A stretch of 64,000 bases of DNA from the NCBI GenBank assembly GCA_934130705.1, contig CAKOYL010000001.1, positions 1 to 64,000 of the forward strand. Reading direction: 5' to 3'. A program made the position numbers and the translations under genes. This document shows positions 41,174 through 50,367 of this stretch, piece after piece. The notes under the pieces are model-generated. The model made no database searches and was not told where the DNA came from. It saw nothing but the letters and a program-made list of their open reading frames with translations. Every line of letters starts with the position of its first letter. Within the stretch, counting starts at the first letter, position 1. The stretch is from an uncultured Clostridia bacterium (GTDB taxonomy: Bacteria > Bacillota_A > Clostridia > TANB77 > CAG-508).

Positions 41174-42442
41174 ATGAATGAAAATGAAAAAGAAAAAATA
41201 GAAACAAAATTTAAAGCAGTTCCTGTAAATAGTTCAACATCTTATGATAAAAAATCAAATAAGAATAAATCTTCAAATACAGGATTCGGAAAAACAATAT
41301 TAATTCCATTTGTTAGTGGTATAGTTGGTTGTTCTGTTGTTATTGGTACTTGTTTTGGAGTTCCATCAATAAAAACAAAATTATTAGGAAATTCTAATAG
41401 TAATATAAGTACTTCAAATAATAGTTCAACCCAATCAACAGGATATGTTACACAAACATCTTTAAGTAATTATTCTGATACAGCTGTATATGCAGCAAAT
41501 AAAATACTACCATCAATCGTTGGAATAAAAATAGAATATACTGTAAATACATCTTCTTTCTTTGGTAGAAGTTCATCTTCTACTGCAACAGCTTCTGGTT
41601 CTGGAATTATTATTAGTGAAGATGGTTACATTTTAACTAATAATCACGTTGTATCTTCTAGTTCATCAGACTCTAATTCATATTATCAAATTACTGATGC
41701 TGGAAAAGTTACTGTTACTTTATTTAATGATGAAACTGAGTATGAAGCCAAAATTGTCGGTCAAGATGAACAAACTGACTTAGCTGTTATAAAAATTGAA
41801 AAAACTGGTCTAACAAAAGCTGAATTTGCAGATTCTGATTCTGTTAAAGTTGGAGAATTTGCTATGGCTGTTGGTAACCCTGTAAATATGAATAGTACTG
41901 TAACAACTGGTATTGTTAGTGCTGTTAACAGAAAAATTACAGATTCAGATGGAAAAACTTATACATGTATTCAAACAGATGCTGCTATAAACTCTGGTAA
42001 TAGTGGTGGTGCTTTGGTTAATAGTGAAGGTAAAGTAATTGGTATCAATACTCTAAAACTTTCAGGAACTGGAATTGAAGGTATTGGATTTGCAATCCCG
42101 ATTAATTCTACTACTGACATTACTTCACAATTAATTCAATACAATAAAGTAAAAAGACCTTTTATCGGTATATCTGGTATCGACTTAGATTCAGATACTG
42201 CAAAAACTTACCATTTAGTTGAAGGTATCTATGTAAAATCTGTTGAAGACTTTTCTGCCGCCGAAAAAGCCGGATTAAAAGCTGGTGATGTAATTATAGA
42301 AGCTGAAGGAAAATCAATAAAAACAATGGATGAATTAAATGAAATTAAAAATGCCCATCAAATTGGTGATACTTTAAAATTAAAAGTTAATAGAGATGGT
42401 AATGAAAAAGAAATAACTTTAACATTAGGCGAACAACCTTAA
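41174..42442 (+). CDS. htrA: HtrA/DegP-like serine protease with PDZ domain
   Basis: 422 residues. A cytoplasmic, Lys/Ser-rich N-terminus (1-36), one membrane helix (about 37-58), then an S1C trypsin-like domain with His in ILTNNHVV, Asp in EQTDLAVIKI and Ser in DAAINSGNSGGALVN. A C-terminal PDZ domain contains VKSVEDFSAAEKAGLKAGDV. It degrades misfolded exported proteins. AGGAGGGG precedes the ATG. Monocistronic, with a bidirectional terminator downstream. Confidence 0.95.
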   Translation: MNENEKEKIETKFKAVPVNSSTSYDKKSNKNKSSNTGFGKTILIPFVSGIVGCSVVIGTCFGVPSIKTKLLGNSNSNISTSNNSSTQSTGYVTQTSLSNYSDTAVYAANKILPSIVGIKIEYTVNTSSFFGRSSSSTATASGSGIIISEDGYILTNNHVVSSSSSDSNSYYQITDAGKVTVTLFNDETEYEAKIVGQDEQTDLAVIKIEKTGLTKAEFADSDSVKVGEFAMAVGNPVNMNSTVTTGIVSAVNRKITDSDGKTYTCIQTDAAINSGNSGGALVNSEGKVIGINTLKLSGTGIEGIGFAIPINSTTDITSQLIQYNKVKRPFIGISGIDLDSDTAKTYHLVEGIYVKSVEDFSAAEKAGLKAGDVIIEAEGKSIKTMDELNEIKNAHQIGDTLKLKVNRDGNEKEITLTLGEQP

Positions 42443-42555
42443 TAGAATTTTCACTCTTAATTCACAAAATGGACAAAAAAAGTTATTATAATATAATCAT
42501 AGTCAGTAAGAATTCTGACTTAAAAATAAAAACATCCCCTTTTATTTTCAAAAGA

Positions 42556-42581
42556 AAAAAGCTAGTTTATACTAGCTTTTT
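42556..42581. terminator. Bidirectional terminator between htrA and the DUF3298-like gene
   Basis: AAAAAGCTAGT (42556-42566) and ACTAGCTTTTT (42571-42581), perfect 11-pair stem with a four-base loop. Confidence 0.85.
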
Positions 42582-42583
42582 CT

Positions 42584-43435
42584 TTATATTACAACAATAT
42601 CTTTTTCACTTGTTATCTTGTCATTTCCATATGCAAAAATTATATATAAATTATTATTATGAACAAAAAATTCAGTTGCATTTTCTATTTTATATATATC
42701 ACTATCTATATTTCTTGAAAAAACATTATATCCTAATGATTTTAAATCTTGGGATTTTTTTTCTTCGCTTTTAATTTCTTCATTTATCTTATTTTGTACA
42801 TTTTGTTGATTTAGTTCATATATTTTTATTATATCTTCTAATGTCAATTTTTTATTAGTCTCTAGGTTAAAATTAAATGTTTGAATAATAACTCTTTGAG
42901 CACTAGTATTTTGTTTTAAGTCTGAGTATATAATTAAAGATAAAATATTATTTTCTATATAGGCTTCATATTTCACGGTATATATAATATTATTATTTGT
43001 ACTTTTTAATACTTCTTCAGCTTTTTCCTCAAATGTATTTTTAATTTCATCATTATAATCTTGTACTGTTTTATTTTTTATATTAATATATGGAATGTTT
43101 ATATTTAATTCGTAATTTCCTGTTGATCTATCATTTTTTTGATAATTAGTGTATACAATTTCCTTATCATCATCAATTTTTTTTACTTCATTATTATTTT
43201 TATTTTCTAGTTGATTCTGAAATAACGTCTCAAAATTAGCTTTTAACTCCTCTTCTTGTTCCTCTGTTTTTTTTGTTATTTTATTTATTCCAAAAAATTC
43301 ATCAACTACATCATTACCCAATATTTGAATTCCAATTATTATTATTATTGATAATATACATATAAATATTGCTATACTATAAAGAATTATTCTTTTCTTA
43401 TTTATTTCTTTGTTTTCTGGTAGTGTAACGTTCAT
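42584..43435 (-). CDS. Membrane-anchored protein, DUF4163/DUF3298 (RsiV-like) type
   Basis: 283 residues. One membrane helix (14-36), a charged spacer, then NYELNINIPYINIKNKTVQD and RVIIQTFNFNLETNKKLTLE. The latter is the DUF3298-type motif (…FNFDLKTGKxLTLxDI) of RsiV and PdaC C-terminal domains. No deacetylase or sigma-factor-binding domain is attached. Probably an external, ligand-binding envelope protein of unknown function. Convergent with htrA. Confidence 0.7.
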   Translation of the reverse strand: MNVTLPENKEINKKRIILYSIAIFICILSIIIIIGIQILGNDVVDEFFGINKITKKTEEQEEELKANFETLFQNQLENKNNNEVKKIDDDKEIVYTNYQKNDRSTGNYELNINIPYINIKNKTVQDYNDEIKNTFEEKAEEVLKSTNNNIIYTVKYEAYIENNILSLIIYSDLKQNTSAQRVIIQTFNFNLETNKKLTLEDIIKIYELNQQNVQNKINEEIKSEEKKSQDLKSLGYNVFSRNIDSDIYKIENATEFFVHNNNLYIIFAYGNDKITSEKDIVVI

Positions 43436-43548
43436 TCTTTCACCTCATAAATATTTTAACATAAAAACATAAAAAATAAAACTAATTTTAAATTTTTATT
43501 TTTTTATGTTATACTATATTTGAAAAAATTTTATAAGGTGTGATAGTT

Positions 43549-44058
43549 GTGAATTTATTATTTAAAAATAGAACAAAATATACTAAACAATGTTATCAAA
43601 AATTTCTTGAATTTCATAATAAAAAATTTGGAATTTCAAGTAACCTTTATACTTTATTAATTGTTGCCTTAATTGCATTTTGTTTTGTTTTGCAATTAAA
43701 TTATGGCAATAAAAAAGTAGCCTCAATGCTAATATTAGTTTTTATAGCTTTTATCTCATGGAGAATTTTTCATCCTGTAAAAGAAATACAAGATGAAATA
43801 AATTCACCAAAGATATCACAAGAATCTACTTTTGTATTTTGTTTTTATAAAAATTATTTTACTGTATCTGATGGAAATCAAATGAATAAATGCTATTATT
43901 GGAAATTATATAAAGTTTTTGAATCAGATGAATTCTTTTATCTTTACTTAGATAGAAAATATGCTTTTATTATAAATAAAAGTGGTTTTTCTGATAATAA
44001 AATTGAAGATTTTACCATCTTTTTAAAGAAAAAATGTATATTTAAATATAAGAAATAA
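43549..44058 (+). CDS. YcxB-like membrane protein
   Basis: 169 residues from GTG at 43549, eight bases after AAGGTG; an in-frame GTG at 43540 overlaps that site. Two helices (about 35-52, 58-77) are followed by a small beta-rich domain (FVFCFYKNYFTVSDGNQMNK, then YLDRKYAFIINKSGF) that fits the YcxB-like family. Function unknown. It lies upstream of the clpE-like gene but the latter has its own promoter. Confidence 0.6.
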   Translation: MNLLFKNRTKYTKQCYQKFLEFHNKKFGISSNLYTLLIVALIAFCFVLQLNYGNKKVASMLILVFIAFISWRIFHPVKEIQDEINSPKISQESTFVFCFYKNYFTVSDGNQMNKCYYWKLYKVFESDEFFYLYLDRKYAFIINKSGFSDNKIEDFTIFLKKKCIFKYKK

Positions 44059-44094
44059 TTTATAATTATATAATACTAACTTTTATTAAATTTA

Positions 44095-44123
44095 TTGACT
44101 ATTTAGCACTTTTGCGGTATTAT
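44095..44123 (+). promoter_or_regulatory. Promoter of the clpE-like gene
   Basis: TTGACT (44095-44100), 17-base spacer and TATTAT (44118-44123). The spacer contains TTAGCACT, half of the HrcA/CIRCE element; the second half is absent. No CtsR heptad repeat is seen. Confidence 0.65.
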
Positions 44124-44163
44124 ATATAATATTAATTTATTTAGAAATGAGGAATTATTAAAT

Positions 44164-46536
44164 ATGTTATGTTCAGAATGTAATAAAAATCCAGCTGTAC
44201 TTTTTTATGAAAAATCTGTAAATGGAAAAAGTGAGTTAAAAGGTTTATGTTATGACTGTGCTAAAAAACACGATATTGATGTTACAGCTGTTTTAGCACA
44301 TCAACAAGATATATTAGCAAAAGATAAAATTAATTTAAGTGATGTAAATAAACAACTAGAAAATATTTTCAAAGATTTAGCTGAGAATATTGATATAAAT
44401 AATTTAGAAAATATTGATGGAGCTATTACTTTTGGTAATGTTGAAGAAGATGACGATGGCGACTTTGATAATGAAGAAAAGCCAAAATTTGCAGGTGCTG
44501 CAATTCCATTAGGCTCTCTATTTACTAATATGTTTCATCAAAATAAATCTGACGAAACTTCTAATCAAAAACAAGAAAACAAGAAAACTATAAGAGTTGA
44601 AAAAAAGAAAAATGTAAAACAAAATAAAAAGAAAAAGTTTTTGGACACATATGGAACAAATCTTACAAATAAAGCTAAGAATAATGAACTTGATTTGGTT
44701 ATTGGTAGAAATAAAGAAATTCAAAGGGTTATTCAAATTTTAAATAGACGTTCTAAAAACAATCCTTGCCTTATTGGTGAACCTGGAGTTGGTAAAACTG
44801 CTATTGCTCAAGGTTTAGCAATAAAAATAGCTAGCCAAAATGTTCCAGCAAAACTTTTAAACAAAGAAGTTTATCTTTTAGATATGACTGCAGTTATTGC
44901 TGGTACTCAATTTAGAGGTCAATTTGAATCTAGAATGAAAGGTATTATCGATGAATGTAAGGAATATGGTAATATTATTCTAGTTATTGATGAAATTCAT
45001 AACATAATAGGTGCTGGTGATGGTGAACATTCAATGAATGCAGCTAATATTTTAAAACCTGCCCTATCTAATGGTGAAGTTCAATTAATTGGAACAACAA
45101 CTCTTACAGAATATAGAAAATACATTGAAAAAGACACTGCATTAGAAAGAAGATTTCAACAAGTTTTAGTTGAAGAACCTAATATAGAAGATTCTATCGG
45201 AATTCTTGAAGGAATAAAAAAATATTATGAAGAATATCATAAAGTTAAAATCTCAACAGATGTTATTAAGCAAACTGTTATTATGTCTGAAAAATATATT
45301 CATGATAGATTTTTACCTGATAAAGCTATTGATATTCTAGATGAAGCTTGTTCTAGAATTAATCTTGAAAACAAAGCTTTATATGAATTAGAAAAATTAA
45401 AACAAGAATTAAAAGAAGTTCAAAAACAAAAAGAGGAAGTTGCTCAAGCTGATACTACTGAAGATTATCAAAAAGCTGCTGATTTAAAAACTAAAGAATG
45501 TCAATTAATCGAAGAAATTGATAAAATAAACAAAAAAATGAAACCAAAGAATCTTACAGTTCAAGATATTGCAACAGTTATTGAAAGCTGGACAAAAATC
45601 CCTGTTAAAAAAATAACAGAAGCTGAAACACAAAAACTTTTAAACCTAGAAACAAATCTTCATAAAAGAGTTATTGGTCAAGAAGAAGCCGTTAATGCTG
45701 TATCTCGTGCTATTAGAAGAAACAGAGCTGGACTTCAAAATGAAAAAAGACCACCTTCATTTATATTTGTTGGTCCAACAGGTGTTGGTAAAACAGAACT
45801 TGCAAAATCACTTGCATATGAAATGTTTGGTTCAGAAGATTCTATAATCAGAATAGATATGTCTGAATATATGGAAAGTCACTCTACATCAAAATTGATA
45901 GGTGCACCTCCTGGATATGTTGGTTATGATGATGCTGGGCAATTAACTGAAAAGGTTAAAAGAAAACCTTATTCGATTATTCTTTTAGATGAAATCGAAA
46001 AGGCACACCCTGATGTATTCAATATTTTATTACAAGTATTAGATGATGGAAAACTTACAGATTCACAAGGAAATACAGTAAGTTTTGCAAATACAATTAT
46101 TATCATGACATCAAATGCTGGTTCAAATTTAAATACTAATTCAATTGGTTTTGGAAAACAAACTGTTGATAAAAACAAAATTGAAGATAGTTTAAAAGAT
46201 GTATTTAGACCTGAATTTTTAAATAGAATAGATGAAATAATTGTATTTAATTCTTTAAATAAAGAGGAATTATTACAAATCGTTGATCTGATGCTAAAAG
46301 ATACTATAAAAGCATTAAATGCCAAAGACATTTCTTTTGAAATATCTAATTCTGCAAAACAATTTATTTTAGATAAAGGTACTAATATTAAATTCGGTGC
46401 TAGACCTCTAAGAAGAGCAATTCAAAGATATTTAGAAGATGAAATTTCCGAGAAAATATTAAAAGGTGAATTAACAAATGGTCAAACTATCAAAATTAAT
46501 TTAAGTAACAATGAATTAACTTTTGAAATATTATAA
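44164..46536 (+). CDS. clpE: ClpE/ClpC-family ATP-dependent unfoldase with N-terminal zinc finger
   Basis: 790 residues. The N-terminus has a CxxC-CxxC zinc finger (MLCSECNKNPA, LCYDCAKKH), the mark of ClpE. A Lys-rich linker leads to two AAA+ modules: Walker A GEPGVGKTAIAQG and Walker B ILVIDEIHNI in the first, GPTGVGKTELAKS and ILLDEIEKAHPD in the second. The middle domain is short and helical (KELKEVQKQKEEVAQA). It would feed ClpP, which is not in the window. The McsA/McsB genes that accompany clpC are absent, supporting ClpE. Confidence 0.9.
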   Translation: MLCSECNKNPAVLFYEKSVNGKSELKGLCYDCAKKHDIDVTAVLAHQQDILAKDKINLSDVNKQLENIFKDLAENIDINNLENIDGAITFGNVEEDDDGDFDNEEKPKFAGAAIPLGSLFTNMFHQNKSDETSNQKQENKKTIRVEKKKNVKQNKKKKFLDTYGTNLTNKAKNNELDLVIGRNKEIQRVIQILNRRSKNNPCLIGEPGVGKTAIAQGLAIKIASQNVPAKLLNKEVYLLDMTAVIAGTQFRGQFESRMKGIIDECKEYGNIILVIDEIHNIIGAGDGEHSMNAANILKPALSNGEVQLIGTTTLTEYRKYIEKDTALERRFQQVLVEEPNIEDSIGILEGIKKYYEEYHKVKISTDVIKQTVIMSEKYIHDRFLPDKAIDILDEACSRINLENKALYELEKLKQELKEVQKQKEEVAQADTTEDYQKAADLKTKECQLIEEIDKINKKMKPKNLTVQDIATVIESWTKIPVKKITEAETQKLLNLETNLHKRVIGQEEAVNAVSRAIRRNRAGLQNEKRPPSFIFVGPTGVGKTELAKSLAYEMFGSEDSIIRIDMSEYMESHSTSKLIGAPPGYVGYDDAGQLTEKVKRKPYSIILLDEIEKAHPDVFNILLQVLDDGKLTDSQGNTVSFANTIIIMTSNAGSNLNTNSIGFGKQTVDKNKIEDSLKDVFRPEFLNRIDEIIVFNSLNKEELLQIVDLMLKDTIKALNAKDISFEISNSAKQFILDKGTNIKFGARPLRRAIQRYLEDEISEKILKGELTNGQTIKINLSNNELTFEIL

Positions 46537-46541
46537 AGTAA

Positions 46542-46578
46542 AAATTGAAAAGTGTATTTTATATACATTTTTCAATTT
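46542..46578 (+). terminator. Hairpin between clpE and pgsA
   Basis: AAATTGAAAAGTGTAT and its near-perfect inverted copy; followed by AAAAGG of the pgsA ribosome binding site, so it is likely leaky. Confidence 0.55.
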
Positions 46579-46592
46579 AAAAGGAGTAAAAA

Positions 46593-47204
46593 ATGTTTAA
46601 ATATATACCAAATACACTAACTGTACTTAGATTTTTATTTATACCAATAATTATAGATTTTATATTTAAAGGAAATTATTTACTAGCTTTTATATTTTTT
46701 ACTATATCTGGTATTACAGATATTTTAGATGGTTTTATTGCTAGAAGATTCAATTTTGTATCAAATTTTGGTAAACTAATGGATCCTCTAGCAGATAAAT
46801 TAACTCAAATATGTGTATTAGGTTCTTTAGTTATTGTAAAAATTATTCCTATTTGGATTTTACTTATTGTTATGTTAAAAGAACTTATAATGATTATAGG
46901 GGCATCTTTCCTTTATGGAAAAAATGTTGTTGTATATAGTAAATGGTATGGCAAATTAGCAACAGTTCTATTCTATCTTGCTATTGTAATTTCTCTTATT
47001 ACAAAACAATTAGGAGTTACAGGATTTTGGTCTAATTTAGATATGTCCGTTTACTGCTTTGCTCTAATTGCAACCATCTTTTCACTTATTATGTATATAA
47101 AATGCCTATATCAAGATGGATTTATTGATAAAAGCGATTTAAATAAAGATGCTAAACAAGTAATAGTAAAAAATAAAAGAAAGAAAAAAAGTGAAAATTC
47201 TTAA
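46593..47204 (+). CDS. pgsA: CDP-diacylglycerol-glycerol-3-phosphate 3-phosphatidyltransferase
   Basis: 203 residues, five or six membrane helices. The CDP-alcohol phosphotransferase motif DGFIARRFNFVSNFGKLMDP...D is intact (DG-x2-AR-x8-G-x3-D-x3-D). It makes phosphatidylglycerophosphate, the committed step to phosphatidylglycerol. AAAAGGAG precedes the ATG. A Lys-rich tail (185-203) is extra. Ends in a bidirectional terminator. Confidence 0.94.
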   Translation: MFKYIPNTLTVLRFLFIPIIIDFIFKGNYLLAFIFFTISGITDILDGFIARRFNFVSNFGKLMDPLADKLTQICVLGSLVIVKIIPIWILLIVMLKELIMIIGASFLYGKNVVVYSKWYGKLATVLFYLAIVISLITKQLGVTGFWSNLDMSVYCFALIATIFSLIMYIKCLYQDGFIDKSDLNKDAKQVIVKNKRKKKSENS

Positions 47205-47239
47205 AAAACAAAGGTGCATAATAAACACCTTTGTTTTTT
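47203..47239. terminator. Bidirectional terminator between pgsA and the bofC-like gene
   Basis: AAAAAACAAAGGTG (47203-47216) and CACCTTTGTTTTTT (47226-47239): perfect 14-pair stem with a nine-base loop. Confidence 0.88.
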
Positions 47240-47861
47240 ATTCAAAATCTTCTATTAATTGATTTAATTCTTCTTTTCCATTAACTTTTATTCCATTTTT
47301 TATATTTTCTTTATCTTCATCTGTTAAATAATCTATAGCAATTTCTGTAGTCTCATATAATTTTTCTTGCCCATTTTCATCAATTTTGTAAATTACAATT
47401 TTTCCATCTTTTTCTCTTAAAACATAATGTTCATCACAGATTCCAGTATACTCTATATACAAAACTATTTCTCCTGAAGAAAATTTTTTAACTTTCCAAT
47501 TTGGGTATTTTTCTTCTAATTCTTTTTGTGTTTTATTAACCAAATCTTCTTGAATATCTATATATTCTTTAGTTGTATGTCCACATTTATCATAATATCT
47601 TTTTAATGTCACTAAACAATTCGGTGAAATTTTTTCTTCATTTGAATTAGTTTCTATCGAATTATTTGCCATATTTAATTCATTTAACTCTTTATTATAA
47701 TTCTTTTCATTTTTATCAGATACCTTATTAATTACATTTTCAACATTGTTATTCTTATCTTTTTGTTTTTCGTTTGATACAAAAAGATATGTTCCTGCTG
47801 TTATTCCAAGTATTATAACTGCAAATAATATAACTAAAATATATGTTTTTTTCATTTTCAT
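47238..47861 (-). CDS. BofC C-terminal domain-like protein
   Basis: 207 residues. One N-terminal helix (5-27), an Asn/Glu/Lys-rich spacer, then a folded domain. The last 70 residues (HYVLREKDGKIVIYKI, then LYETTEIAIDYLTDEDKENI, GKEELNQLIEDF) match the BofC C-terminal pattern, in which a displayed beta motif is followed by LPxxDxxxLxxGIxVxSxEEL. BofC affects intercompartmental SpoIVB-sigma-K signalling in Bacillus. The preceding CGHTTKEY part is typical of clostridial versions. Family call moderate. Confidence 0.72.
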   Translation of the reverse strand: MKMKKTYILVILFAVIILGITAGTYLFVSNEKQKDKNNNVENVINKVSDKNEKNYNKELNELNMANNSIETNSNEEKISPNCLVTLKRYYDKCGHTTKEYIDIQEDLVNKTQKELEEKYPNWKVKKFSSGEIVLYIEYTGICDEHYVLREKDGKIVIYKIDENGQEKLYETTEIAIDYLTDEDKENIKNGIKVNGKEELNQLIEDFE

Positions 47862-47880
47862 TCCTCCGTATTTTTTGTTA

Positions 47881-50346
47881 TTATTTGCTCTTCTTGGAAT
47901 TTTTATACATTAATTTATTTTTTATATTTATTATTTTCCCATTTATTTTTATTGATATCTCTCCCATTTCATCTGTTCTATAAATTTTTATTTTTCCATT
48001 ATTTAAAGTTTGAATGGTGTTATCAGAAGGATGTCCAAATTTATTATTCTTTCCTACACCTATTAATGCATATTTAGGATTAACACTTTCTACAAACTCT
48101 TTTGTTGAAGATGTTTTAGAACCATGATGTGCAACTTTTAAAATATCAGATTTTAATAAATATAATTTATTTCTATACATATCTAAAATTTCATTTTCTG
48201 CTATTTTCTCAATGTCCCCTGTAAATAAAATTGAAAAATTTTTATAAACTAATTTGCAAACTAATGAATTATTATTAATAGCATTCTCAGCAATCATCTC
48301 TTTAGAATATGGCCATATCACATCAAAACGTAAGTCATTTTCTATTTTAATTCTATTCCCAGCTTCCACATACTTTAAATTTATATTTTTTTCTTTTACT
48401 ATTTCTAAAAATTTTTCATAATTCTTAGAATCTTCATATTGTTTGCCTATAATTATATTTTTTACTTTTATTTCTTGCATAACATATAGTAAACCTCCAC
48501 AATGATCACTATCAAAATGACTAACAATAATATAATCTAATCCATTAAATCCTCTATCAAAAATATATGGCAATAATGTTTTCTCTCCAACATTAAAATC
48601 AGAAAATTCACTCCCTCCTCCATCTATTAATATTGTTTTATTTTTTGGAGTTACAATTAATGTAGAATCTCCTTGACCAACATCAATAAAATACACTTTT
48701 AAATTTTGCGGTATAAAACTTACTAAAGTTCCAATCATACACACCACTAATATAATAATCACATATTTCTTTCTTTTTTGATTAAATCTATATCTAAATA
48801 GTGCAATTAAATTTTTAATTCTCTTTTGAGTAGTATTTATTATCTTTTTATGATAAATTTGATAAATTTCCTTTATAAAAAACAATAAAATATAATATAT
48901 TAAAATTTCGTGAACCCTTGGTGTTGTTATATAAATTTTTGAATATGGTAATTTCCCAAGTTGTGATATTCCAAGTAATAATTTTATTGAAAGTTCAATA
49001 AAACTAGCAAGAAAAGCTCCAAAACTTTCATTAATGATAATCAATATAATATAACAAAAACCAAAAATAACTATTGGTCCTATTACAATACTTAATAATA
49101 AATTACTTATTAAAAAATACGGATTAAAAATATTTAATTGTCTTAAAACTATGGGTAATATAAAAAGTTGAACAGATGTAGAAATTGATATTGTATCTTT
49201 AATTTTTTTTATTTTCACTAGTTCTGATATATCTTTATTTAGAAGTACGATTCCTAATACTCCTCCAAAAGATAATTGTAGTCCTAAATCATTAATGAGA
49301 AATGGGTTATATATTAATATGATTAATAGTGCTAATGCTAAAGAATTATACGTATCGTTATTTCTATAAATTAATTTTGAAAATAATAATGTTATGCACA
49401 TTATTCCAGCTCTAGTTATAGATGGTGAGAAATTAGTTAAAGACATATAAAAAATTAAGAATATTATACTTATTACACTAGTTTTTCTTTTTCCTAAAAT
49501 TTTATTAAAAGCTAATTTTATTCCCATTAATAAATATGAAACATGCATTCCTGAAATTGCTAAAATATGTGACATACTAGCATTTCTAAAATTTTGCTTC
49601 ACTTCATCTTCTATACTATCTGTTTTTCCTAAAATTAGTCCTAACAAAATTGATGAATATTCTTTTGGCAAATTTTGTTTTACTCTTTTCTCTATAACAT
49701 TTGAAATTTTATTTAAAGTATAATACACTCCTTTTGGATTGTTATTCTTTAAAACCTCAACTTTTGTTGCTTTTATTGTTCCATATATTTTTAGTTGTTT
49801 TAAATACTCTGAATAATCAAAACCATTATAATTTCTTTGTACGTCAGGTTTTATATATTCACCTATTACATGAATTTTATCTCCATATTCTAGATTTTTA
49901 TCTTTAGCATTTATATATAATTTAATTTTTTGTTTTTTATATACTGTTTCTATCACATATTTATTGTAATATTTTTTACTTTCCTTAGAACTTATTACAT
50001 TTGCTTCTATCTCTATTTTTTCGTTTTCTTCCAATCTAGAATACATTTTTTGATAATTATTATTTTGAAAAGTCACTATAGAATTTGAAATCGTTGAACT
50101 AATTATTAATATTAAAATAACATTTGAATTAAAATTTAATTTTATATATCTAAAATATCTTTTGATGGATAATAATTTAAATTTCCTTGATTTTCTCATT
50201 AAAATTTTTTGATTATAAATTTTATATAGATAAAATATTACAGCTATTAATATATAAAATGAGACTATACTTTTTTGTAAGTATAGCCCCACTAATATAC
50301 CTATTATATATCCTATAACTGCAATTAATATTGGTCTTTGCTTCAA
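47881..50346 (-). CDS. comEC: ComEC/Rec2-family DNA internalisation protein
   Basis: 821 residues. N-terminal helices and a DUF4131 region, a central competence membrane domain (LLGLILGKTDSIEDEVKQNF, then ASMSHILAISGMHVSYLLMG), and a C-terminal metallo-beta-lactamase domain. The latter has VGQGDSTLIV, VSHFDSDHCGG and KVAHHGSKTSS. It forms the channel that brings single-stranded DNA into the cytoplasm. The full set of motifs is intact. comEA is not adjacent. It lies between the NlpC/P60 gene and the bofC-like gene, 20-odd bases apart. Confidence 0.93.
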   Translation of the reverse strand: MKQRPILIAVIGYIIGILVGLYLQKSIVSFYILIAVIFYLYKIYNQKILMRKSRKFKLLSIKRYFRYIKLNFNSNVILILIISSTISNSIVTFQNNNYQKMYSRLEENEKIEIEANVISSKESKKYYNKYVIETVYKKQKIKLYINAKDKNLEYGDKIHVIGEYIKPDVQRNYNGFDYSEYLKQLKIYGTIKATKVEVLKNNNPKGVYYTLNKISNVIEKRVKQNLPKEYSSILLGLILGKTDSIEDEVKQNFRNASMSHILAISGMHVSYLLMGIKLAFNKILGKRKTSVISIIFLIFYMSLTNFSPSITRAGIMCITLLFSKLIYRNNDTYNSLALALLIILIYNPFLINDLGLQLSFGGVLGIVLLNKDISELVKIKKIKDTISISTSVQLFILPIVLRQLNIFNPYFLISNLLLSIVIGPIVIFGFCYIILIIINESFGAFLASFIELSIKLLLGISQLGKLPYSKIYITTPRVHEILIYYILLFFIKEIYQIYHKKIINTTQKRIKNLIALFRYRFNQKRKKYVIIILVVCMIGTLVSFIPQNLKVYFIDVGQGDSTLIVTPKNKTILIDGGGSEFSDFNVGEKTLLPYIFDRGFNGLDYIIVSHFDSDHCGGLLYVMQEIKVKNIIIGKQYEDSKNYEKFLEIVKEKNINLKYVEAGNRIKIENDLRFDVIWPYSKEMIAENAINNNSLVCKLVYKNFSILFTGDIEKIAENEILDMYRNKLYLLKSDILKVAHHGSKTSSTKEFVESVNPKYALIGVGKNNKFGHPSDNTIQTLNNGKIKIYRTDEMGEISIKINGKIINIKNKLMYKNSKKSK

Positions 50347-50367
50347 TATTACCTCCTTTAATTGCTA

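Noticed and set aside
44101..44117. CIRCE (HrcA) operator in the clpE promoter
   Set aside because: Only the half TTAGCACT is present; the inverted second half is missing.
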